Shown here: positions 31,282 to 42,496 of the stretch, piece by piece
Layout: every line of letters begins with the position of its first letter
Numbering within the stretch: the stretch's first letter is position 1
Assembly: GCA_903813345.2 (NCBI GenBank)
Contig: CAIIXF020000004.1
Location: forward strand, 26,723,985 to 26,787,984
DNA from: Owenia fusiformis
Lineage: Eukaryota > Annelida > Polychaeta > Sabellida > Oweniidae
DNA: 64,000 nucleotides
Reading direction: 5' to 3'
Made by a program: the position numbers and the translations under genes
The notes under the pieces: model-generated
Databases searched by the model: none
What the model saw: only the letters and a program-made list of their open reading frames with translations
What the model was told of the DNA's origin: nothing

Positions 31282-32100
31282 ATGAGATTTTCTGGTAAAG
31301 GTGTTATAGTTACTGGCTCAAATAGTGGTATTGGGAAGGCCACTGCCCTGTTGATGGCAAAAGAAGGAGCCAATGTTGTCATACATGGTAGAGACTTGAA
31401 AACGCTGGAACAGGCTGTACGAGAATGCAAAGAAGTTGGTTCGAAAACCGCCAAATTTCCCATGGTCCAAGGTGACTTTGACTGTGACAAAACATTGATA
31501 CAGCGACTATATGAAACTGCGATAAATGAGTTTGGTCGAATTGATGTCCTTGTAAACAATGCTTGTATAGTCGAACCGTGTACACTAAAGACTGTAACAG
31601 TGGAGCAATTTGATACCAGAATGAATGTAGCAGTTAAAGCTCCGATATTTCTATCTCAGATATGTTTCCAAGAACTTAAGAAAAACAAGGGAAACATTGT
31701 TAATGTATCAAGCATTTCAGGAATAAGACCACAGGCGCTTGGATATGAAATGTATGCAATTGCAAAAGCAGCACTGAATCAGTTTACTCAATGCGCAGGG
31801 ATAGAATATGGTTCTGAGGGGGTAAGAGTGAATGCAGTATGCCCTGGCGCTACCAAAACCAATATTGCCATCAAAAGTGGAATGGTCAAAGAAGGAGAGG
31901 AAGATGGGGAAGACTTTTTAGCTAGATGGGAACCCGCTGTCCCCTTAAAAAAAGTTAGCGTTCCTGAAGATTCTGCGAAACTGATTGCGTATCTGGCATC
32001 AGATGATGCGTCTATGATGAATGGCGCCCTAGTTGTGCAAGATGGAGGACACACTCTGATGGGACTTGACACACAAACCATTGAGAATGCAGCAAAGTAA
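31282..32100 (+). CDS. Short-chain dehydrogenase/reductase, copy 1
   Basis: A single-exon 272-residue classical SDR. Rossmann motif TGSNSGIG at 11-18; NNAC at 92-95 (families usually show NNAG); N115; catalytic S144 in VNVSS; Y158-x3-K162 (YAIAK); CPG at 187-189. It should catalyse NAD(P)(H)-dependent oxidation or reduction of a carbonyl/alcohol; the substrate is unknown. Overall it resembles FabG-like cytosolic SDRs, and no signal peptide or membrane segment is seen. Compared with sisters it has a three-residue insertion (EEDGEDF, about 206-212). It ends at the ancestral TAA. The start is the conserved ATG of all copies. Upstream DNA is displaced by 3.5 kb of transposons. Confidence 0.93.
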   Translation: MRFSGKGVIVTGSNSGIGKATALLMAKEGANVVIHGRDLKTLEQAVRECKEVGSKTAKFPMVQGDFDCDKTLIQRLYETAINEFGRIDVLVNNACIVEPCTLKTVTVEQFDTRMNVAVKAPIFLSQICFQELKKNKGNIVNVSSISGIRPQALGYEMYAIAKAALNQFTQCAGIEYGSEGVRVNAVCPGATKTNIAIKSGMVKEGEEDGEDFLARWEPAVPLKKVSVPEDSAKLIAYLASDDASMMNGALVVQDGGHTLMGLDTQTIENAAK

Positions 32101-33519
32101 AGCGGACACCTAAAATAGACAATAGTGTTTTTAACAACAGTTATCATGGTAATAGACATATGATTACAATGATCGACAAGGTTCAAATAATACAGTCCTT
32201 TTAAAGTCCTTTTAAACTATAAACTAAAATATAATTTGAATGCTAGCTTTTAGCTGTGTTTATGCCATGCGAGGGGTGATCAATTACCTCTCTAATATTT
32301 CTTTATTTTTCAAATGGAATCTCATGAAAAGAGCAGATATGACATGGCAAGTATACGACAGTCGTTTTATTGATTATGACTATATTGATTTCTGGCTGTA
32401 CATACAACGCCTTTATCATAGTGATATGTTTCAATGGGGCAATCCTACATCACTGGGGGTATCAATAGTGTAACGGGACGCCCGTCGGGGAGAGTGTGCT
32501 AAATTCAATACCCCGTACGGGAATCGAACCCAGGACCTCCCGCTCTCGAGTCAGAAGCTCTACCCCTGAGCCATAAAGGCAGGCCACTACAGCTGAGACT
32601 GTAGTAGCGACTTGCTATCGAAGGTCATTACAAAAGTCATGAGGAACTAAAACCGTGAATTTATCGCTTCTTGATGATGCTATATGTATACCAATGTCAG
32701 TTTGTTAAAATATAGATCGTGCGCTAAATGAACGTGTATGATTATTCTGAAACTTGTCTTAGAAATGGGTTTAAGGGAAAACAAAATATTTTACGAAAAT
32801 CTATCACCGGAAGGCTGACCATCTTGATGCAACAACACGGTGTTGTCGCTCTACGATACCCCCAGTGATGTTTCTTCGAGGCAAAAATATCGATCTAACT
32901 TTTTGAAAAACCATTGTTAAGAACCGCTTCTCGTCACCTTTTTATTTTCTCATTTTTCCATGAGTCAGAAGTTTCTACCCTATGTCATTAGCTTTAGAGT
33001 GTTTTCTTTATATACATATTATGTATTCAACTTATCATATAGACTTATACATATGTAGCAATAAAAGCACTTAAAAAATAAATGTAGAAATACAATAAGC
33101 TTGTCATGTTCATCGTTCTTCAAAAGAGACTTCTACCGTCTTAAATTGCAAAAATAAATGTTATTTTATCATCTGATGTTGTATGAATGGACATGTGGTT
33201 TTATAGAGATGCTAATTCCTCGATGTCTCGCTGAAAACGAGACTTCGACGTGAAGTTGTTTAAAGGTTATAGAAGTAAGAGTAATTGAGAAAAATATCTA
33301 TTGGAGCTTACAATAAAAATTTGTCATTTGCACAACAAAAAAGGAACGCGCCCGCCGGTCGTTAATTATCTTGTATAACAAAAAGAAATCTTTATCAAGT
33401 GTCTTTAATTGCTGATATATGTAAATGCGATCTTTTGAAAACAAGTCCGACACTTTCAATAACCTCTCGAGGGGGATTCCGATCTCTGGGTTTTTGACAA
33501 GTCAAACATATAATTTTAT
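32101..33519. repeat. SDR downstream spacer, unit 1
   Basis: Homologous to the regions after copies 2 (36403-38060), 3 (43256-45400), 4 (48501-50250) and 5 (62669-63450). Contains a small frame at 32240-32473 shared with copies 2 and 5, a tRNA-like sequence (32512-32583), and a GATGTCTCGCTGAAAACGAG motif near 33217 found in four units. Marks the extent of segmental duplication. Confidence 0.85.
32512..32583 (-). repeat. tRNA-derived sequence (SINE head or tRNA pseudogene), spacer 1
   Basis: The minus strand has an A-box-like TGGCTCAGGGGTAGAGC with a pairing D arm, and a B box GGTTCGATTCC. The anticodon arm and acceptor stem do not pair, so it is not a functional tRNA. The same sequence recurs at 36821-36893 and 63069-63141. 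Confidence 0.6.
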
Positions 33520-33808
33520 CAGGGGCGGATCTGGGAACCAACAAGGGGGGGGGGGGCAAATTTCAGGTCAGAGAAAAAATCTGAAAAAATGTGGGCCCCT
33601 AAAACCAAAATGTGGGCCCAAATTTTGGAATAACGAGGCCCATTTTCTTCAAAATTTGGCCTGCAATTACAAAATAAGGCCTTAGAAGGCTCAGTTATAA
33701 CCAAAAAGGCCCACTTTTTGGGCCTTAAAGCCTTTTTGCCCAATAAAATTTTACAGGACCCAATTTTTTTTCTGGGCCCACCCAATTTCAACAAGAAAGC
33801 CGATAGAT
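33520..33808. mobile_element. hAT-like nonautonomous insertion, copy a
   Basis: Begins CAGGGGCGGATCTGGG at the point where spacer sequence continues uninterrupted in copy 2's downstream region. Rich in GGCCC/GGGCC runs. The same element lies at 45400-45713, at the same host position. The terminal CAGGGGCGGAT is typical of hAT-type MITEs; the right end is not clear. Confidence 0.55.
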
Positions 33809-33829
33809 CCAAGTTTTGTGGGTGAAGGT

Positions 33830-35574
33830 GCTATTGGGAAAGTCTTAACAAAGCGCTCTAATGTCATACTCATCAAGCACAAAATTCAATGTATCACTTT
33901 GAGTTTAGTTTATTGATGGCAGATGTTCAGGCTGTTCATTTTGCAGTTCATTTACAACCCTTCTTTAATCAGATGTGATATATGATGGTACGTTATGCAA
34001 CGTACTCACTAGTATTTATCATTTTGTTATTAGAAACTGAGAACATGCTACCAAAATTTCTTCCAGTAAATGTAAATTGTATCTGGATCTTTAGTTATTA
34101 TTTATGAGTATTGGAGCTGTACATTTAAATCATATAACTAGAACCAACTTAATGTCACATTTCTTGATGAAAAAAAGGCATTCGTCGCCGCGTGATCCTT
34201 TGCATTACAATCGGTATATTGGTAGTAGAGGTAGACCATCACGGTTATGGGAAGTCCTCCATATATTACTTATATTATTTGTCAGGTTACGCAGCTTCCA
34301 TCCAAAATAAAAAAATATGTATTTTTAAAATAAATCATTTGTCTAGTTTTCGTTAAACAAATATCCTGAGACACATAGGGCCTGTAGAAAACACTAAACA
34401 GAAAAATAAAAAATATATTCATACCTCAAAATCTGCTTTATTGGTCAGATAATGCACCAAATCACACTGGTTGTTCAAAATAAAAATTCAAGGGGACGGA
34501 GTGCCTTATCTCGCGAGAATAAAGTAAATCACGCAAAGGCGCGCATGCGCACAACGGTACCCGGAAACATGGCTCAGTTTGTGAATTTTCCACTGAAAAT
34601 TTTTTCGACCAATCCAATAGCTTGAAATTTACCAAACCATTTCGTCCAGTGTTTCACAACCTGAAGTAGGTCATGACACATGCGCAGTAGAAATTGTCAA
34701 TTTACTGAGCGGACCTTTCAATGGCCTGGAGAAATTTTACTCACGAGAATTGATGATTATTGAACGCATATAGGCATAAGTGGTGAGCGACCCAGTTATT
34801 TTTGCGTATAAATGTTTCAAGAATAGCATGATATCAAATAATCTGTACATTATGCTACGATTCATTCAAAAATTGAATCTAGAGGACAGGTGACCATATT
34901 TTTCATATTTTTTTAATTTTTAGTCGCATAACCTGGTGTATATACCTCCTAGATGGAGGACTTCCCACTATCCGTGTAGACCATCATTTCCATGGCATTT
35001 GAGGATGCAAGACAGATAAAACATTTTTAATTATACAAAGCTCTCACCTATTAAAACATCTGTATCTGCATCACACCAGGGATATCAGCACTGGGGCTGA
35101 ACCCTCCGAAGCGTATTTTTCAGGACTTAAAGCAAGAATAAGGGAAAAGCATCAAGTTAGTGAAAAACTGTAGCAAGTACATAAAGACTTACTGGGATGT
35201 CGACCATTAAAAATGAAAACGTTACAAACGTGACAACCCATCTAATCAATGCCACATAATTTGTTTAGATAATGATAAAATATATATTTATAAAGAATAC
35301 ACCGCCTATTCGTCAACCCTAGATAATTAATAGCTACCAGGCTCCATTATTACAAAAAAACTATTTATAGTCAACGTACCGAATCAGAGAGGCAGTGTTT
35401 CCAAGCTATACGATTAACCTTTGTTATTCTTGAATAACTTCGCTATAGAAAAACTTTAAGGATAGCAAGCAGTTTAACCGAGTAATATATAATGATAAGT
35501 AACACAAGAACAGTATACTCTATAGTCGTAGATATTTTTAAAAAAATTGCTGTACACTAAAGACAGGTATTAAA
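33830..35574. repeat. SDR upstream spacer, unit 2
   Basis: Shared with 39010-40883 and 45740-47672, at high identity over about 1.7-1.9 kb. Includes GGCGCGCATGCGCACAACGG near 34538. Just before the gene lies the conserved CAGTATACTCTATAG (about 35512-35526) and GCTGTACACTAAAGACAGG, then the ATG. The first may be a core-promoter element. The GACAG before the start could be a 3' splice site of a noncoding leader; neither is proven. Confidence 0.8.
35505..35574 (+). promoter_or_regulatory. Putative proximal promoter/5' UTR of SDR copies
   Basis: AGTATACTCTATA and TACACTAAAGACAGGTATTA are kept in front of copies 2, 3 and 4, and in recognisable form in front of 1 and 5. Conservation may reflect recent duplication only. 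No transcript evidence is available. Confidence 0.3.
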
Positions 35575-36402
35575 ATGAGATTTTCTGGTAAAGTAGTTAT
35601 AGTTACTGGCTCAAATAGTGGAATTGGGAAGGCCACTGCCCTGTTGATGGCAAAAGAAGGAGCCAATGTTGTCATACATGGTAGAGACTTCAAAACGCTG
35701 GAACAGGCTGTACGAGAATGCAAAGAAGTTGGTTCGAAAACCGCCAAATTTCCCATGGTCCAAGGTGACTTTGACTGTGACAAAACATTGATACAGCGAC
35801 TATATGAAACTGCAATGAAAGAGTTTGGTCGAATTGATGTCCTTGTAAACAATGCTTGTATAGCCGAATCATGTACACCTAAGACAGTAACAGAGGAGCA
35901 ATTTGATACCAGAATGAATGTAGCAGTTAAGGCTCCTATATTTCTCTCTCAGAAATGTTTCCCAGAACTTAAGAAAAACAAAGGAAACATTGTTAATGTT
36001 TCAAGCATTTCAGGAATAAGACCACAGGCTCTTGGATATGAAATGTATGCAATTGCAAAAGCAGTACTGAATCAGTTTACTCAATGCGCAGGGATAGAAT
36101 ATGGTTCTGAGGGAGTCCGAGTGAATGCAGTATGCCCTGGTGGTACTAAAACCAATATTGCCATCAAAAGTGGACTGGTCAAAGAAGGAGAGGAAGACTT
36201 TTTAGCTAAATGGGCACCCGCTGTCCCCTTAAAAAAAGTTAGCGTTCCTGAAGATTCTGCGAAACTGATTGCGTATCTGGCATCAGATGATGCGTCTATG
36301 ATGAACGGTGCTCTAGTTGTGCAAGATGGAGGACACACTCTGATGGGACTTGACACACAAACCATTGAGAATGCAGCAAAGTATAGCGGACACCTAAAAT
36401 AG
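35575..36402 (+). CDS. Short-chain dehydrogenase/reductase, copy 2
   Basis: 275 residues, intronless, all catalytic positions as in copy 1 (TGSNSGIG, NNAC, SYK set). Distinguishing changes: KVVIVT instead of KGVIVT, MKEFG for INEFG, AESC for VEPC, and KSGLVKEGEEDF. The stop codon used by copies 1, 3 and 5 is TAT here (36382-36384), so translation continues six codons (YSGHLK) to TAG. Copy 4 shares these states, so 2 and 4 form one lineage. Enzyme class is firm; the substrate is unknown. Confidence 0.93.
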   Translation: MRFSGKVVIVTGSNSGIGKATALLMAKEGANVVIHGRDFKTLEQAVRECKEVGSKTAKFPMVQGDFDCDKTLIQRLYETAMKEFGRIDVLVNNACIAESCTPKTVTEEQFDTRMNVAVKAPIFLSQKCFPELKKNKGNIVNVSSISGIRPQALGYEMYAIAKAVLNQFTQCAGIEYGSEGVRVNAVCPGGTKTNIAIKSGLVKEGEEDFLAKWAPAVPLKKVSVPEDSAKLIAYLASDDASMMNGALVVQDGGHTLMGLDTQTIENAAKYSGHLK

Positions 36403-38060
36403 ATAATAGTGTTTTTAACAATAGTAATCATGGTAATAGACATATGATTACAGTGATCTTCGAGGTTCAAGTAATACAAAGTCCTTTTAAACTATAAACT
36501 AAAATATAATTTGAATGCTAGCTTTTAGCTGTGTTTATGCCATGCGAGGGGTGATCAATTACCTCTCTAATATTTCTTTATTTTTCAAATGGAATCTCAT
36601 GAAAAGAGCAGATATGACATGGCAAGTATACGACAGTCGTTTTATTGATTATGACTATATTGATTTCTGGCTGTACATACAACGCCTTTATCATAGTGAT
36701 ATGTTTCAATGGGCCAATCCCACATCACTGGGGGTATCAATAGTGTAACGGCACGCCCCTCGGGGAGATGCAGTGTACCGAGCCAGATACTAGACTCGAA
36801 AGAGAGTGTGCTAAATTCAATGCCCCGCACGGGTATCGAACCCAGGACCTTCCGCTTTCAGAGTCAGATGCTCTACCACTGAGCAATAAGGGCTAGCCAC
36901 TACAGCTGAGACTGTAGTAGCGACTTGCTATCGAAGGTCATTACAATAGTAAGGAACTAAAACCGTGAATTTATCGCTTCTTGATGATGCTACATGTATA
37001 CCAATGTCAGTTTGTTAAAATATAGATCGTGCGGTAAATGCACGTGTATTATTATTGAGAAACTCGTCTTAGAAATGGGTTTAATTTGGGAAAACAAAAT
37101 ATTTTACGAAAATCTATCACCGGAAGGCTGACCATCTTGACCCCACAGTGTTGTTGCTTTACGATACCCCCAGTGATGTTTCTTCGAAGCAAAAATATCA
37201 ATCTTTTTGTTAAGAACTGCTTCTCGTCACCTTTTTATTTTCTCATTTTCCATGAGTCAGAAGTGTCCACCCTATGTCATTAGCTTTAGAGTGTTTTCTT
37301 TTTCCAGTTTTAATGAATTCAGACATTTATTTGCATCTTAGCTTTAATCTCAAATACACAATTCTGGTGAAGGTATATATACATATTATGTATTCAGCTT
37401 ATCATATTGACTTATACATATGTAGCAATAAAGTATTTAAAAGATAAATGTATAAATACAATAAGCTTCTCATGTTCATCATTTTGCAGAAGAGACCTCT
37501 ACCGTCTTAAATTGCAAAAATAAATGTTATTTTATCATCTGATGTTGTATGAACGGATAGACATGATTCAATTGATGACATACGATTTCCTCCTTCGCGC
37601 ACCTCCTTTCCCGGAAGTACGTATATTGTTTACGCTCCATCTTGGTTTTCAAAGTTTTCAAATTGACCTAGTTTTAAACCAATCAACTATCGACTCGCTA
37701 AACCAATCAGCGATGATGTCATCTCAATACAGATTTACGTTATAAGCGTGTGTCATCTTTGAACCCTCGGGTTTCTCCCCCTCTTAGATATGCTAATTCC
37801 TCGATGTCTCGCTGAAAACGAGACTTCGACGAGAAGTTGTTTTAAGGTTATAGAAGTAAGAGTAATTGAAAAAAATATCTATTGTCGGAGCTTACAATAA
37901 AAATTTGTCATTTGCACAACAAAAAAGGAACGCGCTCGTTTAATTATTTTGTATAACAAAAAAGAATTCTTTATCAAGTGTTTTTGCTGATATATAAATG
38001 CGATCTTTTGAAAACAAGTCCGACACTTTCGATAACCTCTCGAGGGGGATCCCGATCTCT
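36403..38060. repeat. SDR downstream spacer, unit 2
   Basis: Homologous to spacer 1 and the others. Contains a tRNA-like sequence (36821-36893) and a block at 37540-37790 (CGATTTCCTCCTTCGCGCAC) shared only with spacer 4 (49545-49760). No supported gene. Confidence 0.8.
36821..36893 (-). repeat. tRNA-derived sequence, spacer 2
   Basis: Best preserved of three related copies. The D arm pairs (GCTC/GAGC), the B box is GGTTCGATACC, and about five of seven acceptor pairs form (GCCCTTA with GCGGGGC). The anticodon arm is not a proper 5-bp stem. Probably a SINE-type head or tRNA pseudogene. Confidence 0.55.
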
Positions 38061-38854
38061 GTCAAACATATAATTTTATTATCCTTTGGACTTTTACGTA
38101 TTTTATGATGATCAAATATTTATATCAAAAATCACCTGCCATACACTACCCGTTTGGCTATTAGTTTCTAGTTTTATATTCTAGAAAAAGTACATATTTC
38201 TAACTGACTACATTCTAATTGTATTAAACTCATATATGAATATTTCAGATTATCTTGCACATTTCTGGACTGATTTAGAAAAAGTTATACTTAAGAGAGC
38301 ATTTTGATTTTTGAGTACCGTTACTCCATAAATACTTGCATGAGCAAAACAGAAGTTTACAGTGATATTTTATTCTTGAACCCGTATCACTCGTAGCATG
38401 TGTCATAGTGAACAAAAGCTTGACTTTGTATTTAGCAATACACTTAACCATAAGCAATGTCCAAAAGAGCATTGCCTGGTATCCTAAATGCAATCTTACG
38501 TGTACTATAGCTATCCTTCATACAAGAAAGCCGGTGTAAAATAAATCATGGTCCCCTTTCCCAACGGCCCTTGCTGGCCCTGACTGTGTATAAATAATAA
38601 GGAAAATAATTGTAATAAGTTCACCATATAAATCAATAGAGAGTAGAACCGAAATTTGATAGGACCACCTACCCTCTTACACCTGTGTAGGCAAAATAGC
38701 TTATAAAATCCTAAAAAGTTCAAAATTAGAAATACTTTATTATGTCACCACCACACTTGGTGACATATTGTTAAAGTCTCCAACTCTTTTGTGGACAGTG
38801 TTCGGTGCTTAGTGTTCGGCGTCTGTAACAAATGGCAGGTTGATACAGACAAAC
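38061..38854. other. Noncoding spacer between SDR copies 2 and 3
   Basis: The first part (to about 38370) matches 50220-50520 after copy 4; the remainder is unique in the window. No gene or element ends recognised. Confidence 0.4.
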
Positions 38855-38924
38855 TATAATGTCAAAAACAGAGACAAATATAGGTCCTAGTTTTGTGGCA
38901 AAGGTTGATGTTAGTTATTGGGAA

Positions 38925-38990
38925 GACACTCCACCCTGGTGGGAATTGAACCCACAACCTCCCGATTACATGTCAGGTGCTTGGGAAGGG
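38925..38990 (-). repeat. tRNA-like SINE fragment
   Basis: The minus strand has GGGAGGTTGTGGGTTCAATTC (B box GGTTCAATTC) within an otherwise SDR-upstream block. The equivalent positions in units 2 and 4 lack it. The D-arm side is degraded. Confidence 0.45.
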
Positions 38991-39009
38991 TTTTACAAAG
39001 CACTCTCAG

Positions 39010-40883
39010 TGCCATGCCCATCAAGCACTAGTTCCAGTGTATCACTTAGTTCATTGAAGGCAGATGGTCTGACTGTTCATTTTGCAGTTCTTTTACAACC
39101 TCTTCGTTAATCAGATGTGATATATGATGGTACGTTATGTAACGTACTCACTAGTATTTATCATTTTGTTATTAGAAACTGAGAACATGCTACCAAAATT
39201 TCTTCCAGAATTTTACAATCACATATAAAATTTCAAACGCGCGATACAGCTTTGATTTGGTGCTTTCGCCTGATTACAATTTTGACAGTGAAGAAGAGAG
39301 CGAATACTAGTGTGATGTTCTAGTATCTGCTCTGCCTACCTTAAGGTTAATTATATATGCGCGCATGCGCATACTGTTAAAAGGCGCACGAGGCCATTAC
39401 TTCCGGTCAATGAAGTCATGTAAATTGTATCTGGATCTTTAGTTATTATTTATGAGTATTGGAGCTGTACATTAAAATCATATAACTAGAACTAACTTAA
39501 TGTCACATTTCTTGATGAAAAAAGGCATTCGTCGCCGCGTGATCCTTTGAATTACAATCGGTATATTGGTAGTAGACCATCACAGTTATGGGAAGTCCTC
39601 CATATATTACTTATATTATTTGTCAGGTTACGCTGCTTCCATCCAAAATAAAAAATATGTATTTTTAAAATAAATTATTTGTCTAGTTTTCGTTAAACAA
39701 ATATCCTGAGACACATAGGGCCTGTAGAAAACACTAAACAGAAAAATAAAAAAATATTCATACCTCCAAATCTGCTTTATTGGTCAGATAATGCACCAAA
39801 TCATCAGTGGTTGTTCAAAATAAAAATTTAAGGGGACGGAGTGCCTTATCTTGCGAGAATAAAGCAAATCACGCAAAGGCGCGCATGCGCACAACGGTAC
39901 CCGGAAACATGGCTCAGTTTGTGAATTTACCACTGAAAATTTACCAAACCATTTCGTCCAATGTTTCACAACCTGAAATAGGTCATGACACATGCGCAGT
40001 AGAAATTGTCAATTTACTGAACGGACCTTTCAATGGCCTGGAGAAATTTTACTCACGAGAATTGATGATTACTGAACACATATAGGCATAAGAGGTGAGC
40101 GACCCAGTTATTTTTGCGTATAAATGTTTCAAGAATAGCATGATATCAAATAATCTGTACATTATGCTACGATTCATTCAAAAATTGAATCTAAAGGACA
40201 GGTGACCATATTTTTTTCATATTTTTTAAATTTTTAGTCGCATAACCTGGTGTATATACATTGTACCTTCTAGATGGAGGACTTCCCACTATCCGTGTAG
40301 ACCATCATTTCCATGGCATTTGAGGATGCAAGACAGATAAAACATTTTTAATTATACAAAGCTATCCCCTATCAAAACATCTGTATCTGCTTCACACCAG
40401 GGATATCAGCACTGGGACCGAACCCTCCGAAGCGTATCTTTCAGGACTTAAAGCAAGAATAAGGGAAAAGCATCAAGTTAGTGAAAAACTGTAGCAAGTA
40501 CATAAAGACTTACTGGGATGTCGACCATTAAAAATGAAAACGTTACAAACGTTACAACCCATCTAATCAATGCCACATAATTGTATAGATAATGATAAAA
40601 TATATATATTTATAAAGAATACACCGACTATTCAACAACCCTAGATAAATAGCTACCAGGCTCCATTTTGACAAAAAGTATTCATAGTCAACGTACCGAA
40701 TCAGAGAGGCAGTGTTTCCAAGCTATACGATAAACCTTTGTTATTCTTGAATAACTTCGCTATAGAACAACTTTAAAGATAACAAGCAGTTTAACCGAGT
40801 AATATATAATGATAAGTAACACAAGAACAGTATACTCTATAGATATTAAAAATATTTGCTGTATACTAAAGACAGGTATTAAA
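39010..40883. repeat. SDR upstream spacer, unit 3
   Basis: Same block as 33830-35574 and 45740-47672, leading directly into the ATG stub of the broken copy. Several long chance frames shared between units are not conserved in frame. Confidence 0.8.
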
Positions 40884-40916
40884 ATGAGATTTTCTGGTAA
40901 AGTAGTTATAGTTACT

Positions 40917-42496
40917 TCGTCCTCCAAATAACTGCAAAGTTCTGATCAAATATGATCAGATCTGGAAAACTCGTTAGTGTTTAAGTTGACAGATTATTTA
41001 GATAAGATGTAAGATATGGGTTTGTCTTCTTGGTTTTAGTCTAGAGTGAACTCACTGTCCTCCTCTCATAGACAGATTGCAGTCCATCTGATTCAATGTA
41101 TTCTTAAAGGCAAATATCTAGTGTTCTTTGAAGTATTCAAGACTAAATAAGATGTTACTACTATACGATACATGTACTATACTACCCAGAGACAGATATA
41201 ATATTTACTCCAGTTTCAAGTTAAATATTCTAAAATGGAATATGGAGTACCAAATTTCATTTGGTATAATTATATTTTTTGATAGAGACAATGGCCATTG
41301 TTAAAATCAAATAAACATGAGATTATTAATTTATTAGGGTAGTTTATACATGTACGTCATGCCTAGTTCACACTTCAAAACTAAGTTGAATTCAGATGTC
41401 ATCTTGAAAATAGAATGAGCCTAAATGGATTACTGTCTCAAAGGGTATCTAAGTCTAGAGATGAGTAATAAGTAATTCACGACTTTGAAAATGTTTTGAC
41501 AACTTTTGCGCATGGGACTTCATATTTATCCCTAAAATGGTTATGATTTTATTTCATAATGATACAAGATACTTTTATTTTTTAAAGACCATTCACAAGT
41601 CTTGTTAGTGCAAAATTAATGAACATAATTTCATGTATATATTTTTCATTGATGCACTTGATATCTAAAGTTCATAATTTGTGAACAATTTCTGCATCTT
41701 AAACTTTCATAAAATTAATTCCATAATGATCAAATTATGATACCTTTATTACTTATTGTAAGAAGAGGTAACTCGAGTGTGGGGGAGGGTGGGGAAGTAT
41801 TTTTGCATGAATTTAAAAAATGAACCACCCCTCCCAGTCACAAAATCCTGGCTATTGTAAGCCACATAACATGATGAAGGCAAATGAATATCAGTCAGTC
41901 AAGCTAGTTATCTATCTAGATCACAATGTGATATTGTGCAGATAGAACTTCTATTATTTTATTGTCTAATATATAGGAATTTGCAGGATATGAAGTTTAA
42001 AAATGGAAATGTCTACAGGGGCGTAGCCAGCTTTCAGTCAGGACAGGGGGGGGGTACGATCGCCAAAAAAATCCATTTTCAGTCAGGGGATGCGATTGTG
42101 GCATAAGAAGCCAACAATTAAGATTTATCTTGAATTTTACCCAAATTTATGCAACTTCCTTCATATTAAATTGAGCTAGAAGCTTCAAATAAAAAGCATT
42201 TAATTTAAAGCTCTTCTCTTCTCATGGTTATATTTTATTGGATATGGAGGGGGGGGGTGCGATCACCAATTACACCCCCCCCCCCATGGCTATGCCTATG
42301 GTCTAATTGAAATGTAAAAACTCTGCATTGAACTACAAGTATTAAAAGTTGCTTTCACATTCAAATAGCTGATACAGATATTCTATATATGAACAGAGAT
42401 ATAGAATTTCAAACTGAAACATTAAGATAATCTGTTCTGTCATTGAAACAATATTTATGGCCAGCTAAATTTCTGAGATTTAATGTGTTTCATTCA
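40917..42496. other. Foreign 1.58-kb segment interrupting SDR copy 3
   Basis: No similarity to any other SDR unit. AT-rich, no coding frame. Contains a small hAT-like MITE (42016-42300). The left edge follows GTTACT and the right edge precedes ATTGGGAAGGCC. No TIR or target duplication at the edges, so it looks like a recombination filler rather than a clean transposon insertion. Confidence 0.7.
42016..42300. mobile_element. 285-bp hAT-like MITE
   Basis: Begins CAGGGGCGTAGCCAG and ends GGCTATGCCTATG (an imperfect inverted pair). GTCTA flanks both sides (42011-42015, 42301-42305). The subterminal G-run and C-run (GGGGGGGGTACGATCGCC and ACCCCCCCCCCC) also pair. The terminal motif is one I associate with nonautonomous hAT families. 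Confidence 0.7.

Noticed and set aside
31107-31559. Minus-strand frames over the SDR genes
   Set aside because: Antisense shadows of the SDR coding frames, repeated at every copy.
32240-32473. 77-codon frame shared by spacers 1, 2 and 5
   Set aside because: Conserved only as part of recent duplication. The equivalents in spacers 3 and 4 are broken by indels and an insertion, and no domain is recognisable.
32512-32583. Functional tRNA gene
   Set aside because: A and B boxes are present, but the anticodon arm and most acceptor pairs fail; the same sequence is simply copied with the SDR units.
40917-42496. An intron in SDR copy 3
   Set aside because: No GT donor after GTTACT, no AG acceptor before ATTGGG, and 15 coding bases are missing; sister copies have no intron here.
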